A stretch of 64,000 nt of DNA from Microbacterium timonense (GTDB lineage Bacteria; Actinomycetota; Actinomycetes; Actinomycetales; Microbacteriaceae), in the NCBI RefSeq assembly GCF_900292075.1, contig NZ_OLMV01000003.1, positions 124,001-188,000 on the forward strand, given 5' to 3'. The notes below the pieces were generated by a model. It was not told the DNA's origin and did not search any database. It saw only the letters and a list, made by a program, of their open reading frames with translations. Positions 33,965-42,105 of the stretch are shown here, one piece after another; the stretch's first letter is position 1; each line of letters begins with the position of its first letter. Both the position numbers and the translations under genes were made by a program.

Positions 33965-34969
33965 TCAGGCCGACGTCGCAGCGCGGACGGGCGCGATGCT
34001 CGCCGGCTGGACTTCGTTGCGCAGCACGACGGTGCGCGCCGGCTGGTCGTCGCCGTTGATGCGCTCGAGCAGCATCTTCGCGGCCGTCACGCCCATGTGC
34101 CGTGCGGGCAGTCGGACCACCGTGACGGCGGTGGGAGTGAGAGTGGTGAACGGCAAAGACCCGACGACGGCGACGCCGATCCGCGGTGGCGTGAGTCCGT
34201 GCTCGGTCAGCACCTGGATCGCGCCCACCCCGAGGAGGTTGTTGCCCGCCACCACCGCGTCGGGCGGCTCGGGAAGCGCGAGCAGCTCCTCCATCACCGC
34301 GCGGCCGCCGTCCACTCGGAAGGTGGAGTACCGCAGCAGCTCATCGGCATCCATATCGGGGAAGTGCCGGGCGAGCACCGCGCGCCACCCCTGAGCACGC
34401 TCGTATGCCGTCTCGATGTGCTGGGGTCCGGTGATGCACGCGATGCGCCGATATCCGGCCTGCACCAGGTTCTCCGTGGCGGCCTGGCCTGCGGTGCGGT
34501 TGGCCATGACGACACCGTCGATGTCGTAGCCGGTTCCGCGGTCCACCGCCACGACCGGACGCCCCGTGGCCAGCAGCTCGTCCAGATTGGTGTGGTCGGA
34601 GGCCGCCGCCAGGATGACGCCGGCCATGTGCTCCGAGATGGCGATCTGGAGGTACGTCGCCTCCTTCTCGATCTGCGCGTCGGTGTTGCACAGCACGACC
34701 GAATAGCCGGCCTGACTGGCGACGTCTTCCACCCCGCGCGCCATCTCGGTGAAGTACGGGTTCTCGATGTCGGGGATCACCAGCGCGATGACCTCCGAGG
34801 CCTGGCGGCGCAAGGTGCGAGCAGTGCGGTTCGGTGTGAACCTCAGCTGGCGTGCAGCCTCCCTCACGGCGAGCGTCTTCTCGTCCGAGACGCCCATCCC
34901 GTTGAAGACGCGGGACACCGTCGCCGGAGACACGCCGGCGAGCTTCGCGACCTCGTAGATCGTGGCCAT
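33965..34969 (-). CDS. LacI-family repressor of the D-arabinan locus
   Basis: A 334-aa LacI/GalR protein. Helix-turn-helix and hinge: TIYEVAKLAGVSPATVSRVF (residues 3-22) and RTARTLRRQASEVIALVIPD. The ligand-binding domain follows, with GVILAAASDH and a C-terminal VTVVRLPARHMGVTAAKMLL. The ATG at 34969 has a GAGGTGAC box. Five near-identical GAAATCGATTTC sites in this 11-kb stretch, including one 58 bp upstream of its own start, make it the obvious local regulator. The inducer is presumably D-arabinose or an arabino-oligosaccharide; this is inference. Confidence 0.92.
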   Translation of the reverse strand: MATIYEVAKLAGVSPATVSRVFNGMGVSDEKTLAVREAARQLRFTPNRTARTLRRQASEVIALVIPDIENPYFTEMARGVEDVASQAGYSVVLCNTDAQIEKEATYLQIAISEHMAGVILAAASDHTNLDELLATGRPVVAVDRGTGYDIDGVVMANRTAGQAATENLVQAGYRRIACITGPQHIETAYERAQGWRAVLARHFPDMDADELLRYSTFRVDGGRAVMEELLALPEPPDAVVAGNNLLGVGAIQVLTEHGLTPPRIGVAVVGSLPFTTLTPTAVTVVRLPARHMGVTAAKMLLERINGDDQPARTVVLRNEVQPASIAPVRAATSA

Positions 34970-35026
34970 GTCACCTCGCTCGCCCATGCCGGCCCGCGTT
35001 GACATGCCGGTCTGCCCACCATACAG

Positions 35027-35046
35027 TGTTGAAATCGATTCCAACA
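35027..35046. promoter_or_regulatory. LacI operator between lacI and the GH172 gene
   Basis: TGTTGAAATCGATTCCAACA is a near-palindrome (one asymmetric pair beside the CG centre) between the divergent genes. On the minus strand TTGGAA lies 15 bp from TATGGT, overlapping the site, so autoregulation is likely; the rightward -10 is not clear. Confidence 0.8.
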
Positions 35047-35110
35047 TAGCTGCTGCTGAACGAACGCCCGCGCCCTCACCGGGCGCGCCGACACGAGGAC
35101 GTGCCGCCCG

Positions 35111-36253
35111 ATGAACGCACCCCAGTTCCCCTCTTCCGACCTCTCCTCCATCGCCGCACTGCGAACGGTGCAGACGCGCTCGATCTCGCCGGAGAACTTC
35201 GACGGGACTGCCGGCGGAGGCGGTCGGGCGACGGAGGGAACGGGCGCGTCGTGCGCGCGGGACCTCGGTCCGGGATGGAAGATCTCGCCGAGCGTGGACG
35301 TCAAGGCGGGAGAGACGTTCGAACTCGCAAGTATCCAGGGCGGGGGGAAGATCACCCACATCTGGATCACGACGCACACCGACAACTGGCGCACGCTGAT
35401 CCTGCGCGCGTATTGGGACGGCGCCGAGGAGCCTGCGGTGGAAGTGCCCTACGGCGACTTCTTCTGCAACGGCTGGGGTGTGTTCGCACAGGTGAACTCG
35501 CAGGCGATCGCCGCGAACCCGAACGGCGGCTTCAACTCGTACTGGCCGATGCCCTTCCGGGACGGCGCCCGGCTCACGATCGAGAACACGTCCGTCGTGG
35601 ACGTGCGCGTGTACTACCAGGTGACGTACGAGATCGGCGGGGACTATGCGAACGAGGGCTATTTCCACGCGCAATGGCGACGGTCGAACCCGCTCGAGGA
35701 GCTCGTGCCGCACACGATCCTGGAGGGCATCGAGGGTCGCGGTCAGTACGTGGGCACCTACATCGCGTGGGGTGTGAACTCGAACGGCTGGTGGGGCGAG
35801 GGCGAGATCAAGTTCTACCTCGACGACGACACCGATTACCCGACCATCTGCGGCACCGGCACCGAGGACTACTTCGGCGGTGCGTGGAACTTCGACATCC
35901 CCGGCAAGGGCTACACCGAGTTCTCGACGCCATATCTGGGGATGCCGCAGGTGATCCGGCCCGACGGGCTCTACGTGTCGCAGCAGCGGTTCGGCATGTA
36001 CCGGTGGCACCTGCTCGATCCCATCTTCTTCCGAACCGGCATCCCGAAGGTCGACATCCAGGCGCTCGGCTGGCGCAGCGGCTGGCGTTACCTCCCGCTG
36101 CGCGACGACATCGCCTCGACCGCCATGTTCTACCTCGACCGGCCGACGGCTCGCCGCCCCAAGACGCCGAGTGCCGACGACATGGAGGTGCACCTAGGAT
36201 CCGCTCCTGTGCCTGACATCGGCGCCACTCCCCCGCGCGCACCGCGGGACTGA
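35111..36253 (+). CDS. GH172 (DUF2961) hydrolase, probable exo-alpha-D-arabinofuranosidase
   Basis: A 380-aa DUF2961 protein, now family GH172, whose members include difructose dianhydride I synthase/hydrolase and exo-alpha-D-arabinofuranosidases acting on mycobacterial D-arabinan. The core shows GGGKITHIWITTHTDNW, EVPYGDFFCNGWG, and the two active-site segments GEGEIKFYLDDD (Glu232) and GTGTEDYFGGAWNF (Glu252), whose spacing fits the nucleophile and acid/base of characterised members; residue roles are inferred. It ends with VSQQRFGMYRWHLLDPIFF. No signal peptide, so it should act on imported oligosaccharides. Start at ATG 35111; the nearest GAGG is 13 nt upstream. A LacI operator precedes it. 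Confidence 0.88.
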   Translation: MNAPQFPSSDLSSIAALRTVQTRSISPENFDGTAGGGGRATEGTGASCARDLGPGWKISPSVDVKAGETFELASIQGGGKITHIWITTHTDNWRTLILRAYWDGAEEPAVEVPYGDFFCNGWGVFAQVNSQAIAANPNGGFNSYWPMPFRDGARLTIENTSVVDVRVYYQVTYEIGGDYANEGYFHAQWRRSNPLEELVPHTILEGIEGRGQYVGTYIAWGVNSNGWWGEGEIKFYLDDDTDYPTICGTGTEDYFGGAWNFDIPGKGYTEFSTPYLGMPQVIRPDGLYVSQQRFGMYRWHLLDPIFFRTGIPKVDIQALGWRSGWRYLPLRDDIASTAMFYLDRPTARRPKTPSADDMEVHLGSAPVPDIGATPPRAPRD

Positions 36254-36268
36254 GGGCGCATCTGGAGA

Positions 36269-36850
36269 ATGCTCTTCTCTCTCACCGGAGCGAGCGGGTC
36301 GGGCAAGTCCTCGGTCCTCCCGTACCTCGCCGAAGTCGACTGGGGTGCCGACGTCGAGTGCGTCGAGTTCGACTCGATCGGTGTGCCTGACGGCGCCGAC
36401 ACCGCCTGGCGGCATGACGCGATCGAGTTCTGGCTGCAGCGCGGACGGGAAGTGCAGGAGCGCGGCGGGCACCTCGTGTTGTGTGGCCAGGTTGCGATGG
36501 GAGAGCTGCTGGCCGCCCCGTCGGCGGATCGGCTCGAGCGCATCGCGGTGTGCCTGCTGCATTGTTCGCCGAGTGCGCGGACCGCGCGGCTGCTGCGCCG
36601 CGGCGAGGATCCGGCGTCGATCGTTCATCACGTCCGGTTCGGCGAGTGGCTCCGCGCCCATACCCGTGATCCTGCGCACGCGCCCGAGGTGATCCAGGTT
36701 CCGAGCAAGGTGCCCATGCAGTGGTCTCGATGGACGGACCTGCCGCCGGGCGATCCGGCATGGCGTGCGGAGGTCATCGACAACGACTCTCTGACCCCTG
36801 CGGAGACCGCACTCGTCGTCGAGCGCTGGATTCGGCGCGAACTCGGGTGA
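36269..36850 (+). CDS. P-loop NTPase/kinase-like protein, 193 aa
   Basis: A small P-loop protein opening with SLTGASGSGKSSVLPYLAEV (Walker A GASGSGKS). A possible Walker B is GHLVLCGQVAMGE; LLRRGEDPASIVHHVRFGEW could be a lid region. It resembles AAA or adenylate-kinase-like proteins of unknown target found beside antibiotic- or sugar-phosphotransferases, but no specific family is certain. It begins 15 nt after the GH172 stop, so may be co-transcribed. A sugar kinase role (the missing ribulokinase step) is tempting but unsupported: the fold is wrong for FGGY kinases. Confidence 0.72.
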   Translation: MLFSLTGASGSGKSSVLPYLAEVDWGADVECVEFDSIGVPDGADTAWRHDAIEFWLQRGREVQERGGHLVLCGQVAMGELLAAPSADRLERIAVCLLHCSPSARTARLLRRGEDPASIVHHVRFGEWLRAHTRDPAHAPEVIQVPSKVPMQWSRWTDLPPGDPAWRAEVIDNDSLTPAETALVVERWIRRELG

Positions 36851-37017
36851 TGTCGTCTTCCGCGGCAAGCAAGGCGGCGGCCGCCGTCACGCAGGCCGCC
36901 CCATCAGGACCCGGTCTCGGTCCATCGAGTCAGGCGACGGGGCGGAAGCGTTTGGGTGGTCGCTCCAGATCCGTCCATGCGTATCGCAGGGCGAGGCGTG
37001 CGGGAAGGGTGACGGGC

Positions 37018-37920
37018 TCACCCGCCCGCGCGCGCGAGCCCACGCACGGTGGTGCGCAGCACGTAGAGGCTCGTCGTGGCGGTGATGTACAGGATGTTGC
37101 GGCGAGGTCCGCCGAATTCGAGGTTGGCCACGGTCTCCGGCAACGGAATGCGGCCGATCAGCGTGCCGTCGGCGTCATGGCAGCGGACCCCGTCCTCGGC
37201 GGCCACCCACAGCCGGCCGAGCGCATCGATGCGGATGCCGTCGTAGACCACGTCGGCATCCGCGATGCGCTCCGGGGCGCCGGTCGAGCCGTCGGAGCGG
37301 ACCTCGGCGCGCCAGATCGCCGGCGTACCGCTGTCGGTGACGTAGACGGTGGTGCTGTCGGGGCCGAAGGCGATGCCGTTGGGCTGGTCGAGTTCGCCCA
37401 AGAGCAAGGCGATCGAGCCATCCGGGTCGACGCGATACACGCCGCGCACCGGCTGCTCCGGCGAGGCGGCGACGCCTTCGTAGTCGCTCATGATGCCGTA
37501 CGTGGGATCGGTGAACCAGACGGAGCCGTCGCTGTGGACGGCGACGTCGTTCGGGCTGTTCAGCGGCGCGCCGTTGAAGGCGTCTGCGACGACGCTCGTC
37601 GAGCCGTCGTGCTCGAGTCGCGCGACTCGGCGACCGCCGTGCTCGCACCAGACGAATCGGCCCTGCGCATCGACGGTGCGGCCGTTCGCAAAGCCGGATG
37701 CCGCATCGACGACGTCGACGCGCCCGGTGCGCTCGTCGAAGCGCAGCACGCGTTCGTTCGGGATGTCGCTGAAGAGCACGAAGCGATGCGCCGGGTGATA
37801 TGCCGGGCCCTCCAGCCAGCGACCGCCGTCGAATACGCACTCGATGCAGCGGTCGCCGCCGACGTCGGCGAACCGCTCGTCGAAGGACTCGTAGACCGCC
37901 GCCAGCCGCTCAGCTGCCAT
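37018..37920 (-). CDS. SMP-30/gluconolactonase-family beta-propeller
   Basis: A 300-aa six-bladed propeller. Signature elements are RWLEGPAYHPAHRFVLFSDI (substrate and metal Glu in LEGP), the metal Asn in LNSPNDVAVHSDGSVWFTDP, and the Asp in VYDGIRIDALGRLWVA. These fit a metal-dependent sugar lactonase. The ATG at 37920 has an AAGGAAGG box. It lies inside the D-arabinan locus but has no LacI operator. A D-arabinonolactone hydrolase would imply an oxidative branch, yet no dehydrogenase is present; alternatives include gluconolactonase or an unrelated esterase. Confidence 0.85.
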   Translation of the reverse strand: MAAERLAAVYESFDERFADVGGDRCIECVFDGGRWLEGPAYHPAHRFVLFSDIPNERVLRFDERTGRVDVVDAASGFANGRTVDAQGRFVWCEHGGRRVARLEHDGSTSVVADAFNGAPLNSPNDVAVHSDGSVWFTDPTYGIMSDYEGVAASPEQPVRGVYRVDPDGSIALLLGELDQPNGIAFGPDSTTVYVTDSGTPAIWRAEVRSDGSTGAPERIADADVVYDGIRIDALGRLWVAAEDGVRCHDADGTLIGRIPLPETVANLEFGGPRRNILYITATTSLYVLRTTVRGLARAGG

Positions 37921-38068
37921 CCGCCCGCCTTCCTTGTCTGCCCGTGCTTCGGGCATCCGGATCATCAGCCCCATCCTAGAAAGCTCCGGTCCCCCGTCAG
38001 ACGGCCTGGCATACCGACCCGGTGCCATCGCCTCCGGGCTCCCTGCCGCCTCGGACGTGCGCACGTGG

Positions 38069-38104
38069 CGCCCGCCGACCGTCCCGCGGGTCGGTCGGCG
38101 GGCG
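38069..38104 (-). terminator. Terminator of the ABC-GH183 operon
   Basis: Perfect 13-bp arms CGCCCGCCGACCG (38069-38081) and CGGTCGGCGGGCG (38092-38104) around a 10-nt loop, 12 nt past the GH183 stop. No T-run, as is usual in high-GC actinobacteria. Confidence 0.75.
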
Positions 38105-38115
38105 TGTCCCGCGAC

Positions 38116-40146
38116 TTACGGCTTGCCGGGCTTGTCGGGCTTGCCCGGCTTCTCGGGTTTGCCGGGCTTGTCGGGGAACTCCGGCCGCGGCGGGCGCGGG
38201 TCGTAGTGCACGGCCGTGAGGGTGAGCTGACAGCCTGCGCACGAGGTGAGGATGGCCCGGTCGGCGGTGGCGGATGTCGCGACCACGAGCTGCGAATCGG
38301 TCCGCGACGCGTCGCGCCGCACGGTCGCCGCGAAGGAGAGCTCGAGTGTCTGGCCCGACGGGATCGCCCCCGACCACCGCAGCGTCGTGCCGTCGAGCAC
38401 GGCCGCTCCGATCGACGCGTGGAGCGAGGCCGCGTTCAGGGTCGCATCGTCGACGAGCCCTGCGAGGTCGACCGCGAGTGCGACGCCCTCGGCGCCGGCG
38501 CTGTCGGTCGATGCCTTCACGGTGTACGTGACGACGTCGTCGCGGACCACCTCGGTGCCCGCCGCCGGGTCGGACGACACCGACACCGTCAGCCCCGGCA
38601 GCTGCTCCTTCGCCTTCACCAGCGAGAGGTCGTCGATCTGCACCCAGCGGTCGCCGTTCAGGTGCGTTCCCACGAACGCCTGCACCTGGGTGCGGTCACC
38701 GCTGTGGAACGTCACCGAGTAACGCGTGTACGCACCGACCGCCTCGAACGTCGTCTCGCCGATCGTCGCGCCGCCGGCGCCGAGCTCGCGGACGCCGATC
38801 GATCCCTGGGCCGGCGTGCCGCCGGTGACCACGAAGCCCGTGAACGTGTACGTCGTGTTCGGCTCGACCGCGACATCCTGGTGGATGTCGATCCAGCCGG
38901 TGTTGTGCCGCATCCATCCCTGCTTGCTGCCGCCGTGCGCCCACGCGTGGTTGATGTCGATGCCGCAGTTGCCGGTGCAGGCCCACGGCGCCGGCATGGT
39001 GCCGTCGACGGCGCGCTCGAAACCCGGGTCTTCGATGAGGTTCGGGTTGACGACGGCGCCGCTCTCATCGATCTCGGCGCGCATCAGGTAGACGTTGTAC
39101 GGATCCCACTGCGACAGCGCGAAGTAGAGCTCGCCGTCCGCCGACCACGGGTGCAGGAAGCCGCCGTAGAGCCCGGGGAAGTCGGCGAAGCTCGCGAGCC
39201 GCTGCCGGTCGCTCCACGGACCCTCGGGCGAGTCCGCCGTGCGCAGCACCACGTCGAGGTTCTCGTCGAGGTACGTCATGAGCCAGCCGCCGGTGTACTC
39301 GCTGTACTGCACGGACAGTTCCGCGACGTTCGGCGGCACGATCGCCGCCGCCGCGGTCTCATCCGCTCCCCAGGTCGTGCCGTTCCAGTACGAGTACGCC
39401 GTCTTGTCGAGGATCTGGGCCTCGGGCACACGTGCGACGTGCGCCGCACCGAACCGACCGTTGGGCGTTCCGAACATGTACACGTACCCGTCGTGCCGTT
39501 CGAAGGCCACCATCTGGAACGGGTCCTGCCCGTCGGGGGTGTTCGTCCACTGCGGCCCGTCGGTCGAGTTCCACGTCTGACCGTTGTCGTCGGAGTAGGC
39601 GATGCGGCTGAAGTTCGTGTCCCAGGCGCCCGGCGGCCCCCATTGGCGCACGGACATGAAGGCGAGGTACTGACGGTCACCTACCGCGATGCCGGCGGTC
39701 GGGATCGTCGTCATCTCCTGCCCGTTGATCTTGAGGGAGGGGATGATCTCACCGGCATGGCCGGGGGCGTCTTCCACAGCGGAGTCGAACGTCATGCCGT
39801 CCGACAGCTCGGTGTCGCTGCTGCGCAGCAGCACGTTCGACCGCCAGTCACCGCCCCCGCCGCCCGGGCCGGTCCAGTCGCCGAACGTGTCGCCGAACGC
39901 CGTGAGGATCTCGCCGTCGCCGTTGTCCCACATGATGCCGAGGTCCGTGCCTGTCACCTTCCAGGCGGCATCGGTCGCGCTGGTCGACTTCGGGCCGGTC
40001 ATCTTGGCGACGACGACCGCCGGCGAATGATCCGGGGATGCCGCGGCCACGGCATCCTCGTCTCCGGCCGCGGCCGCCCCCGCACCCGCGAGGGATCCGA
40101 TGAGGAGCGCCACGGTGGTGACCGCGATCGCGACGGGTGTTCGCAT
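38116..40146 (-). CDS. Secreted GH183 (DUF4185) endo-D-arabinanase with CBM and adhesin-type module
   Basis: A 676-aa exported enzyme. Signal peptide about 1-28. DUF4185/GH183 domain about 45-360, with GEILTAFGDTFGDWTG, MSVRQWGPPGAWDTNFSR, FGTPNGRFGAAHVAR and WSADGELYFALSQWDPYNVY. A CBM4_9-like jelly roll follows (367-510, NLIEDPGFERAVDG to WVQIDDLSLVKA), then a DUF11/DUF7927-like module (518-646) with the Cys pair TSCAGCQ, and a Lys-Pro-Gly tail (PDKPGKPEKPGKP). GH183 enzymes cut internal alpha-1,5-linkages of mycobacterial D-arabinan. No sortase motif; the basic tail may hold it in the wall. Last gene of the ABC operon. Confidence 0.88.
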   Translation of the reverse strand: MRTPVAIAVTTVALLIGSLAGAGAAAAGDEDAVAAASPDHSPAVVVAKMTGPKSTSATDAAWKVTGTDLGIMWDNGDGEILTAFGDTFGDWTGPGGGGGDWRSNVLLRSSDTELSDGMTFDSAVEDAPGHAGEIIPSLKINGQEMTTIPTAGIAVGDRQYLAFMSVRQWGPPGAWDTNFSRIAYSDDNGQTWNSTDGPQWTNTPDGQDPFQMVAFERHDGYVYMFGTPNGRFGAAHVARVPEAQILDKTAYSYWNGTTWGADETAAAAIVPPNVAELSVQYSEYTGGWLMTYLDENLDVVLRTADSPEGPWSDRQRLASFADFPGLYGGFLHPWSADGELYFALSQWDPYNVYLMRAEIDESGAVVNPNLIEDPGFERAVDGTMPAPWACTGNCGIDINHAWAHGGSKQGWMRHNTGWIDIHQDVAVEPNTTYTFTGFVVTGGTPAQGSIGVRELGAGGATIGETTFEAVGAYTRYSVTFHSGDRTQVQAFVGTHLNGDRWVQIDDLSLVKAKEQLPGLTVSVSSDPAAGTEVVRDDVVTYTVKASTDSAGAEGVALAVDLAGLVDDATLNAASLHASIGAAVLDGTTLRWSGAIPSGQTLELSFAATVRRDASRTDSQLVVATSATADRAILTSCAGCQLTLTAVHYDPRPPRPEFPDKPGKPEKPGKPDKPGKP

Positions 40147-40187
40147 GACGTGCTGCCTTTCTGACACGGTCCGGACCGTCGGACGGC

Positions 40188-41072
40188 CTACTTGAGGCCG
40201 GCCATCTTGATGTTTCCGATGATCTGGCGCTGGAAGATGAGGAACAGGATGATCACGGGCGCGGCCGCGAGCACTGACCCGGCGATGAGAAGTCCGAGCT
40301 CGGTGCTGCGCTCGGAACGGAACGTCGCGAGGTACTGCTGCACGACGAACTGGTCGGGGGAGGTGATCGTCATGATCGGCCACACGTACGAGTTCCAGTA
40401 CGCCAGGAACGCGGTGATGCCCATCACGACGAACGGCGGCTTGGACAGCGGCAGGAAGAGCTTGGTGAAGATGCGCAGGCGACCGCAGCCGTCCAGCATC
40501 GCCGCCTCCTCCAGACTCGACGGGATGCTGAGGTAGAACTGCCGGATGAAGAAGATCATCCCGGCGCTGGCCGCGCCCGGGATGACCAGGACGGCGAGCG
40601 TGTCGAGCATCTGGAGGTTCGTCACGACGATGAAGCTCGTGAGGAGGATCGTCATCCCGGGAATGAACATCGTCGTGATGACGATCACCCAGAGCGTGCG
40701 CTTGAAGCGGAAGTCCAGGCGCGCGAACGCGTAGGCGGCGAGTGAGTTCACCGCGAGCGCCAGCACGGTGAAGAGCACGGCACCGAGGAACGTCCACGCC
40801 ATCGTTCGCGTGAACGTGGGGTCGGCGAGGATCTGGACGTAGTTCTCCCAGCGCCACACCTCGGGGAAGAACTGGAACGGGGTCTGGATGACCTCGGTCT
40901 TCGCCTTGAACCCCGCGATCACCATCCAGGCGAGGGGGAACAGCGCGGCGGCGACGAAGACGATGCCGATGATCGCCTTGCCGACGGCGTAGAACCACCA
41001 GGTGAAGTCGCGGTGGGGACGGCGCTGGGCGGCGGGCACCGTCGTGACCGGGGCATCCTGAACAGCGGTCAC
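40188..41072 (-). CDS. Sugar ABC transporter permease (MalG type)
   Basis: A 294-aa inner-membrane permease with six helices. The EAA loop reads EEAAMLDGCGRLRIFTKLFL, ending in the conserved LPLSKP. The N-terminus GIVFVAAALFPLAWMVIAGF and the tail QRQIIGNIKMAGLK are typical of CUT1 MalG proteins. GTG start 1 nt after the stop of the other permease. No ATPase gene is in the operon, so a shared MsiK-like ATPase is presumed. Confidence 0.92.
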   Translation of the reverse strand: MTAVQDAPVTTVPAAQRRPHRDFTWWFYAVGKAIIGIVFVAAALFPLAWMVIAGFKAKTEVIQTPFQFFPEVWRWENYVQILADPTFTRTMAWTFLGAVLFTVLALAVNSLAAYAFARLDFRFKRTLWVIVITTMFIPGMTILLTSFIVVTNLQMLDTLAVLVIPGAASAGMIFFIRQFYLSIPSSLEEAAMLDGCGRLRIFTKLFLPLSKPPFVVMGITAFLAYWNSYVWPIMTITSPDQFVVQQYLATFRSERSTELGLLIAGSVLAAAPVIILFLIFQRQIIGNIKMAGLK

Positions 41073-41073
41073 G

Positions 41074-42030
41074 TCAGTCCACCAGCCTCTCGGAGTTGAC
41101 GAATCGGAACACCAGCGCCGAGACCGTGCCGAGCACGACGAACAGCAGCAGCGCGGCCGCGATCGAGTACCCGACGTTGATGTCGTTGCGGAAGTGGTTG
41201 AAGATGAACAGGTTCGGCAGCGTGGTCGAATTCAGCGGCCCGCCGCCGGTCATGACCAGCGGCAGCTCGAACTGCTGGATCGCCGCCACGAACCCCGTGA
41301 TGAGCAGGTAGAGGAAGACGTTCTTCATCTGCGGAAGCGTGATGAACCGCGTCTTGTCCCACCAGTTCGCGCCCTCCATCGCTGCCGCCTCGTAGTACTC
41401 GGTGGGGATGTCGACCATGGCGGCGACCATGATCAGCGACGTCAGCCCGATCCCCAGCCAGATGGCGGGGATCGCGATGGCCAGCAGCGCCCACGCGGGA
41501 TCGCCGATCCAGGCGATCGGCTCGACGCCGAACCCGCCGATGGCCGCGTTGAGGATGCCGCCGGAGTAGTTGTAGATCAACACGAAGATGATCGAGGTGA
41601 TCACCGACGAGATGATCGTCGGGATGTAGATGCTCACCTTCAAGACCCCGGCGAACCAGCGCGAGACGCTGACGACCAGGCTCGAGAAGAAGAAAGCCAG
41701 GAGGAGCATCGGCGGCACCGTCATCGCGACGAACACGAAGCCACGACCGATCGACTCCCAGAACAGCGGGTCGCTCAGGACGTTCGTGTAGTTGCGCCAG
41801 CCGACGAAGGCGGGGTCCTTGTAGAAGCTCCAGTCCTGGAAGGACAGATAGGCGGCGTAGATCGCGGGCCAGATCACGAAGATCCCCAACAGCACCACTG
41901 CAGGAAGGATCAGCAGGTAGGCGATCCGCCCGTCGCGATACCGGAATCTGTCGTGCCGGCGCTTGTCGTGCCGGCGACCGGGGAGAACCATCGTCTCCGT
42001 CTCGGTCATCATCGTCTGCGTCGCGGTCAT
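41074..42030 (-). CDS. Sugar ABC transporter permease (MalF type)
   Basis: A 318-aa CUT1 permease with six helices. The N-terminus RIAYLLILPAVVLLGIFVIW is usual for the family and the EAA loop is EYYEAAAMEGANWWDKTRFI then TLPQMK. The ATG at 42030 follows GAGGTGAGGAA. It partners the MalG-type permease and the lipoprotein in the same operon, under the LacI-controlled promoter at 43575-43603. Confidence 0.92.
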   Translation of the reverse strand: MTATQTMMTETETMVLPGRRHDKRRHDRFRYRDGRIAYLLILPAVVLLGIFVIWPAIYAAYLSFQDWSFYKDPAFVGWRNYTNVLSDPLFWESIGRGFVFVAMTVPPMLLLAFFFSSLVVSVSRWFAGVLKVSIYIPTIISSVITSIIFVLIYNYSGGILNAAIGGFGVEPIAWIGDPAWALLAIAIPAIWLGIGLTSLIMVAAMVDIPTEYYEAAAMEGANWWDKTRFITLPQMKNVFLYLLITGFVAAIQQFELPLVMTGGGPLNSTTLPNLFIFNHFRNDINVGYSIAAALLLFVVLGTVSALVFRFVNSERLVD

Positions 42031-42105
42031 TTCCTCACCTCGCTGTGGTCCGAGCCGGCGCAGGTCCGGAGGCCGATCGCATCGGCCCCCGGACCCGATC
42101 CTTCG

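Noticed and set aside
36269..36850. Missing D-ribulokinase
   Set aside because: It has a P-loop, whereas ribulokinases are FGGY proteins of about 500 aa with a different fold.
36721..40164. Open frame of 1147 codons on the plus strand
   Set aside because: It runs antisense through the SMP-30 and GH183 genes, has Arg/His/Asp-rich composition and no domain; it is a high-GC shadow.
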